A stretch of DNA of 64,000 nucleotides. Origin: Penicillium oxalicum (Eukaryota; Ascomycota; Eurotiomycetes; Eurotiales; Aspergillaceae). Under the pieces are notes generated by a model, which ran no database searches, had not been told where the DNA came from, and was given only the letters and a program-made list of their open reading frames with translations. The position numbers and the translations under genes were made by a program. The stretch spans positions 5,208,001 through 5,272,000 of the forward strand of contig NC_064650.1 in NCBI RefSeq assembly GCF_001723175.1, read 5' to 3'. This document shows, one piece after another, positions 58,064-64,000 of this stretch; the stretch's first letter is position 1; each line of letters begins with the position of its first letter.

Positions 58064-59523
58064 TGGAGAAGTGCAAGCCCGCGCCCATTTCACTGCATAA
58101 GACGAGGGAAAACAAGGTCTGGCTGGGCACGTTCAAGTAGTGGGGAGGAGAGGAGATGTTGTAGTATGCAAGATCGCTGGATCTGTGAGGGGGGGGGAGG
58201 ATTTTAGGATTTCGGAGTGACGTCGTTGGGATCGGTGAGGGTCTCCAGTTACTGCATGCGGCCTACGCGGACTGGGTCCCAAACTCCAGTTCACACGTAC
58301 GGCTACGAAGGTTGGACTACACACTATACACTTTTTTTGTTATCGTTATAGCCCTGTGAAGTCTACAGTAACAAAAATTGCTGTTCGCATAAACTCAGTC
58401 TCGAGGGGAGAATTTCACAAGGCTCAACACGGTGTTGCAGGTGGCCCGAAGGATCCGAGGACTGCTCTTTCTGCAACCGAACCTGCGTGTACTCACAGTA
58501 GTCCCGTCATCAATAATGTAATCGTGGTAGGTACAGCTTTGACACAAAAAAAAAAGAAGAATGTCAAAAAAGTTCAAAAACAGCTCATTCGAGCATCTCA
58601 ATCAAGAGATTGGCCGGGTCATACATGAGAAGAAAAAGTGGTCAACTACGGCATATAAAGGCATCACACAACCAGGATCCAACGTCAAGCTCGAATCGAC
58701 TGGTTCCAGATTAAGAGAGACCTTGAGGAAATCACATCTCAATTCCTTCATAGGGAGATACATCTATCAATACATGCTGAAAGTAATGGTAACAAGCTAG
58801 GACGACACCATCATCATAAAGTAAGAGGGGAACAGGGACAGAGAGAGGAGGAGAAAAGGAGGCAGGAAGAGGGAGAAAAAACCCCCCTCCAAAAATAATA
58901 AAAAAAAGTAAAAGAAGAGGTCCCAATCAGCTGTTGATGTAACACGAAAGACCTCCGGCCACAAAAAGGATGAAATCAGCGACCCCGAGCTTTCCACGAC
59001 CCAACGCCATTTGCGAGACAAGGCACATTGAAGATGAGAAGCATAGGGAAGGGGGGGGGGGAGGGAAGAAGGTGACAGGATGGGAAGGGCAAAATAGAGC
59101 GGGTTCCAAGTCATGAGAGCAAGACACGATCTCGAGAGGGACGAGCCAGCTGAAATGGAAACCAGTTTCTTTTTTGAGTTCAGAGAAGCGGCATCGATCA
59201 GGCATTTGTGCAAATGAATTTGACCAGACGAGTCTCACCGGCTCGAGTGGAAAAGCCGAGTCCAGACCGGTTGGCATCAAGTAAGGAAGTGCAATCATTC
59301 ATGACCGTGACCAGCCCTTGTTTGATGGAGTTGAAAGAGGAATTCACGACCAGGGAGAACAGAGAGAGGAAGAAACACAGTCAACGTATGAGGGGGATCA
59401 CCACGTTGGTCGGGTATGATGATCGCACTGAGAGTCAAGAGGAAAAGGCTAGCGGGAAAACGTGACCGATGGATTATGATACATTTTCCGCGTACGGTCT
59501 GCATGCTGGAGGGAAGGCGATTT
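58064..59523. other. Intergenic: Sap1-like promoter and mrs4 3' region with homopolymer runs
   Basis: 1.46 kb between two minus-strand genes. It contains a G run near 58189-58196, an A run near 58547-58556, A-rich blocks around 58877-58914 and a G run near 59049-59060. No gene is supported. Confidence 0.55.
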
Positions 59524-61110
59524 TTATTCGGAGAGACTCTTGAAATAAGCCTTGGCCATTTCATAGGAGGTCCAGCAGATGGCGGTACTGGGCATAGTAG
59601 AGATGATACGGGGCCGCATGCCGCGCAGGAAACCGCTCCAACCAAACTGGCGCTTGATGATCGCCGCCGCGTTGAAGAGACCCCGAGCCGATCGAATTTC
59701 CTCACTCTGGGCGAGACCACGGGTCTGCAGGAGGGTCTTGACCACATCGAGAGGGGTCGTGATACCGGCAGCAAAGGCACCGGCCAGACCACCCGCCATG
59801 CAGTGAGTGAAAGGATCGTACTCGCCCTTGGGATTCATGACCTTGGAGATGGACTCATAGGCGACGAACTGTGTGGCGGTAAAAGGCACGGTCATGCAGA
59901 GAGTCGTCGGGTAAGAGACATAGAAGGCCTGGAGACCTTCGGCGCGGTACACGGACTTGGCGCATTGCATCAGACTTTTGTGAACGGAACCGTGGACCTG
60001 CATTCGCTGCTTCATGACTAGTTGGTGGAGACGGTCAGCCAAACTGATGAATCGCTTCTCTCGGAGAAGAGCCACTAACCGTCAAAGGGGTTCATCAGCG
60101 CATCGCTGGCAATAGTCGCAGATGCTCCGCTCAGTGCTGAAATTATCTCGTCAGTCGCAACACACCAACGCAGAACAAATTGTCAAGGTTTCCCCTTTTT
60201 TTTTTTAATCAACCGTACCTGCTGCGAAAGGATGATGCCCATCATCCACATTGCCACCGGCCATCTCCTTGACGATTTCGTAGGTGCCGAAGTAAACCGC
60301 ATGTGCCGGGCCTGAAAACAACCCGTTAGCCTCCGCCGCGTCTTCGAACCCCCACAATCTCGAACAAAAAACGCGAATGAGCGAGGTGAAAGGAAGACGT
60401 ACCAGCTCCAATGATCACACTCGAGACACCCTTCCATAGTGTTCGCAGACCTTCAATCCGGTAAATTGTCGAGACCGCGTTGGTCAAGCCGGTGTAGAGG
60501 CCACCTGTGGACGGGTTCAGGATCTGCATGCGGGTCTGGTAAAAAGAGATCAGTCCCAGTTCCCTTATGTTGAGAACAACAAGTATGAAAAAGAAGATGC
60601 ATACCTTGAGCAAGTCAACTGGGTACATGACCGAGTGCTCCTGTGAATAGAGCGCTTGTTAGTCCCCATTCTCATAAATTTGGCGAATTTCGCAAGCGGT
60701 TTGACAGGTCCCTCCCCGCCGCCAAAACATACCGCTATCCCTGCAAATGCACCGGCAAGCATATTATGGCCTAGGCCATAATTAGAAGGAAGGGCTTCAT
60801 AACTAAATCAAAACACACGAGCGGTCAGTCTTCATCATTTGCGCCATGCCAGATTCATCCAGCTTCTCTAGGCGGCGAACGAGTATCTTGCTTTGTCCTG
60901 TTTCCCCCGGTGAGCCACATCGCCTCCCCTCCAACGTTGCCCCAGTTGTCGCCCGCCACTGAGCTCTGGGAGCGAGTGTCTCAACACGAGATCAGAGAGC
61001 AATTCCCCCCATCCAGGATTACTGCAAGATACAGGCCGCCCACCCAGGAAGCGCGATTGTGGAACATACTCGTATTCCTGGCCCGGAATCTGGTCTGGAG
61101 ACGACGCCAT
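59524..61110 (-). CDS. mrs4: Mitochondrial iron carrier Mrs3/Mrs4 (mitoferrin)
   Basis: Seven exons: 61070-61110, 60733-60802, 60605-60640, 60403-60535, 60219-60311, 60080-60136, 59524-60017 (924 nt, 307 residues). Introns are 267, 92, 69, 91, 82 and 62 bp. Three mitochondrial-carrier repeats are visible with PxD-type motifs: MYPVDLLKTRMQ, MNPFDVMKQRMQ and TTPLDVVKTLLQ, each ending a first helix. The first helix, GHNMLAGAFAGIAEHSVMYP, spans three exons and is Mrs4-like. Repeat ends such as LRTLWKGVSSVIIGAGPAHA and LQAFYVSYPTTLCMTVPF fit the iron carrier group. It imports Fe2+ across the inner membrane for heme and Fe-S synthesis. Exon 3 is only 36 nt. The first intron is unusually long for this window. 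Several exons are too small to appear as separate reading frames. Confidence 0.93.
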
Positions 61111-62918
61111 GGAGCTCCGCTAGCTCGAGGCGCAACGAGCGCAATGCGAGATGGGAGGAGAAAGAAGGCAACTGAAGTCGCTTCGTGCAGGACCGAAAGC
61201 GAATTGGGAGCTGTTGCCGCACGTCGACGAGGTAGAAAATGAGGTGTTGGGTTCGGGGGATGAGGTCCACAGTTGCAAGATCTCCGCGAAGCCCAGCAAA
61301 AACAGGTCCGTCACTGGAACGTCTCAGTTTCTTCAGGCCCACCGCGGGAAGGTGAAAGCACAGGAGACAAAGATGCGATCACGGTCGCAGCAGGAGATGT
61401 ATGCAAGGTTGAAGAGGAGGGGGAGAAAAGCGTTCGGGACAAACCGAGATGGTGGTTGGTGCTGGAGAGCTGGTCCGCTTTTTTTTTTCTCTCTAGAAAA
61501 TCCTCGGGGCGCCCGGAGACAAGGAAAGGGAGGTTGCCAGGTGGAGGCCAAGCTTAACGACTAATACCACTAACTCATTCACAGAACTTATTCATATCTC
61601 CGGGGAAATGATGCACGATCGATTGTTGCCTATCATTCTGATTTATTCCTATTCTTGCAAACTACTCACAGTTATTTTAAAGAAGAAAAAACCAATGCAA
61701 AAGGGAAACCCCAATGACATCCCTCTACAAGTGATTGAAGGGAGACAACTGAAAGAGTTCCGTTCACTGGCATTTTCCCCTTCCCATTCATGGGATGAAC
61801 AGCGACGTGTATCCCAATCTCAGTCAAGCTGCAAACCCCGAAGCAAGGACGGCCGACCGTCTTTTGTCCGATCCGATGACGGAGTTTACATAAGACTGAT
61901 GCGGAGCCGGAACTACTTACCAGATCGGGCTTCCGAGGACCTTGGCACAGCCCGAGAACGAACCGAGGTACGTGGCCAGAACTTGAGAGCTACTTCATCC
62001 AACGGCGAAAAGTGTAAGCTTACTTAGGTACCTGGGTAGTATTCTGCATCGTACATCCGTGCCAAGTTTATCAATCTGATAAGCAAGCCGCTTAATTCAT
62101 CCTTGCCCGTGACCAGCCGAAACCACCGTCTCTCGCATTCGCGAAGGACGGGAATCTGCCTAGGCCAGTCGATATTAAGTAAGCCTCCCAAACCTGAGTA
62201 CTCTAGGTAGTTTCCTCGTCCTTTCAGAACTACACGTCGGGTGCTGTATAATAACTAGGTGTCCCCTCATGCTAGTTGACTCAGGACAATGCACGTACAC
62301 ACTTAAGACAGTCCTGTTCAAACGCAGCACCGGGGGGTGCGCGGAACGGCAATCTAGATCGAGAAAAATGCACCACGTACTCGAGCACAGAAAGTTCTGT
62401 CATGTTGAATGGAGAGAAAAAAAGAAAAAACCAGGGTAAATGGATGTCTCGCTAACTAAATGAAGAAGTCCATGGAAATTTGAAAACATAAATGGGAAAC
62501 AAGGAAAACACAAGAGTCATGGGGATCTAACCATGAAAGGAGTGTCAGTCAAAATGAAATGGACCTGTGGGGGAGAAAACGCCCATGCGCCGCTCACTGG
62601 CTCGATTTATCCAAAGAATTCATAGGTATAGAAAATGAATGCCCTCGCAAGGGAGACCTCTGCGAGGCAGAGCGCAGGGTCTTACGGCCGCAGGAAGAGC
62701 ATGCGTAAGCGCTGTGTGCGCTTGGTCGCAGGCGTTTCGGCAGGCGCATTGAAATTGGTAAGGGTGCTGAAGCGAGCATGCAGTATGCTGAAGAGATGGG
62801 TGATGCAATGAGAGAAGGAAGAAGGGGGCCGAAAGACAGGGATCGTTAACGTCGTCAATATCATCGGAATTTCCAATCCGAGGTATTGTTGGTCGCGAGA
62901 ATTGGAGTGGTACGGGAA
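61111..62918. other. Intergenic: mrs4 promoter and RBR-ligase 3' region
   Basis: 1.8 kb between two minus-strand genes. Frames of 100-140 codons around 61019-62027 lack protein-like composition and are treated as chance. No iron-regulatory GATA cluster or RNA gene could be firmly identified. Confidence 0.5.
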
Positions 62919-63902
62919 TCACCACTCAACGTTGAAGGTCCATTCTTCTGGACATGACATTAGCTTCACAGTCCCAATACGCCAATGGCTTCAAGAGACC
63001 CTTGCATGAACATACCATTTTTGAGGTTCTCCGCCGTGTCGCTCAGGAGAATGACCCGACGCTTGTTGCAATAGGCGGTCTTGTCAAGAATATCGACCTT
63101 GAGCTTAGCCAGTTCGGGAACAGGCTTCTCGAACATCTCGCTGAGACTCTCCACGGCCATTTCCAAGTCTTTTTGATTATCTTCAAAGATCTCCGTGAGA
63201 TTGTTACGAGCCAGATAGTAGGCAAATGCATATGTCCACTTCAACGTTTGACGGCACTGCTGAAGAGCTTGAGAGGCGGTGTCGAGGAATTGCACCTCGA
63301 TCCAGGAAAGACCAGACGCAGACTGCAAGCTCGTCATCTTCTTCTCAGTCTTGATGTAAAGATCCTTGTCCAACTTGGCAGACTGCTCGTGGTTCGCATA
63401 GCGGTTGTAGTAATGCAGGTAGCGTTCCAACGAGGCGCGGGATTTGGCTTGCGCACCGCGCGCTTCTGAACCGGACTTTTCCTCGTATCGGTTACAGTTG
63501 TACCAGCTGGTTCCGTGCTCGGCCCACAGCCCCATGCACATCCAACAGAACTCGTGTCGGCACTTTCGACAGGTCATGTGGTTGCAGCCACCATTCTTCT
63601 CGATGGTAGACTGGCACTTGGGGCACTCCTTTGTGTTTGCAGAGATCCAGTTGGCGGTCTCTGAATCATCTTCACACTTTTGCAACCACATCTTGACCAG
63701 CGTGCACGGAGCGGGCTGATGGTCGCTCAGCGAACAGCCAAAGCAGAATTCGTGTCCACAACGGCATTGTACGGTTGGTACAATGCGTCGAAGATCGCGA
63801 GCTTTGACCGCGCAGTCGACCGCGTAGATGCACTCGGGAGCCGGGCACCATCGCAGATTCTCCTTGTCGTCCACGTACGTTCGAGTAAGGAGGGCGCGAT
63901 AG
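62919..63902 (-). CDS. RBR E3 ubiquitin ligase, Ariadne family (partial, N-terminus beyond the window)
   Basis: Two exons seen, 63016-63902 and 62919-62947; the 5' part lies beyond the right edge. The 68-bp intron (donor GTATGT, acceptor CCAG) leads to a 29-nt last exon, giving NLKNEEWTFNVEW and a stop, the usual Ariadne ending; reading through would replace it with an unrelated tail. The visible part begins in the RING1-IBR linker (RALLTRTYVDDKENLRWCPA). The IBR has CRCGHEFCFGC. RING2 is KECPKCQSTIEKNGGCNHMT, and the Cys after NGG is the predicted catalytic residue that accepts ubiquitin as a thioester. The helical Ariadne domain follows (SLERYLHYYNRYANHEQSAK, QTLKWTYAFAYYLARNNLTE). The upstream acceptor at 63903 (GACACAG) marks an intron whose donor I could not place. 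Closest relatives are yeast Hel1 and fission-yeast dbl4. Confidence 0.93.
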
Positions 63903-64000
63903 CTGTGTCGGAAGAGAGAATGATACATTAGTCTGCAGCTTCTGTGATATCTCCACGCGGGGGAAAAGGGGGGAGGAGCTTAGTCTCCAGAAGGCGACGT

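Noticed and set aside
61019..62027. Several open frames of 90-140 codons on both strands
   Set aside because: No recognisable motif or splice logic. They overlap the promoter and leader of mrs4.
1..64000. Secondary-metabolite or defence gene cluster around the Zn2Cys6 factor, Pth11-like receptor or esterase
   Set aside because: No polyketide, peptide or terpene synthase, P450 or NLR-like gene lies in the window. The neighbours are housekeeping genes.
1..64000. CRISPR arrays, bacterial operons, viral insertions
   Set aside because: No regularly spaced direct repeats and no viral proteins were seen. All genes are eukaryotic and spliced.

Overview
The window is nuclear DNA of a filamentous ascomycete (Pezizomycotina), most likely Aspergillus/Penicillium-like (Eurotiales). 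The evidence is monocistronic genes split by short GT-AG introns (mostly 50-100 bp) with CTGAC/CTAAC-type branch points just before the acceptor, stop-free joins at almost every predicted splice, and proteins of typical mould type: Atg9, a BUD2/CLA2-type RasGAP, a Zn2Cys6 regulator, beta-1,3-glucan synthase, a Pth11-like receptor and a secreted feruloyl esterase. The genus is an inference. No prokaryotic, viral, CRISPR, rRNA or clear tRNA signal was found.

Layout. 0-3 kb: atg9 (-), then a 3.7-kb gene-free divergent region. 6.6-14.1 kb: a RasGAP (+) and a nine-exon Zn2Cys6 transcription factor (+). 15.9-19.4 kb: cmr1 (-) and an Mtf2-like mitochondrial gene (+) sharing a 220-bp promoter. 19.6-30.5 kb: three minus-strand envelope genes in a row, a secreted GH17 glucanase, serine palmitoyltransferase subunit lcb1 and glucan synthase fks1. 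30.5-38.5 kb: an 8-kb gene-poor tract with one patch of decayed reading frames. 38.5-44.2 kb: an SprT-like nuclear protease (+), mog1 (-) and an NYN-domain protein (-). 45.4-51.3 kb: an Hsp9/12 stress protein (+), a probable augmin subunit (-) divergent from cog6 (+), an 84-residue conserved-looking protein (-) and a four-exon unrecognised gene (+). 51.6-54.9 kb: a feruloyl esterase (-) and a Pth11-like membrane receptor (+). 55.4-64 kb: a Sap1-like MIT-AAA ATPase (-), the mitochondrial iron carrier mrs4 (-) and an Ariadne-type RBR ubiquitin ligase (-) that runs off the right edge.

Most of the window is core eukaryotic housekeeping: autophagy, Golgi tethering, sphingolipid and glucan synthesis, Ran and Ras control, mitochondrial function and ubiquitination. 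There is no biosynthetic or defence gene cluster. The least explained items are the four-exon orphan gene at 50535-51261, the 84-residue gene at 49700-50052, and the decayed frames at about 32.2-33.3 kb.

Gene models were rebuilt by hand from splice signals and reading phase. Exon boundaries are listed in each entry, and total coding lengths were checked to be divisible by three.
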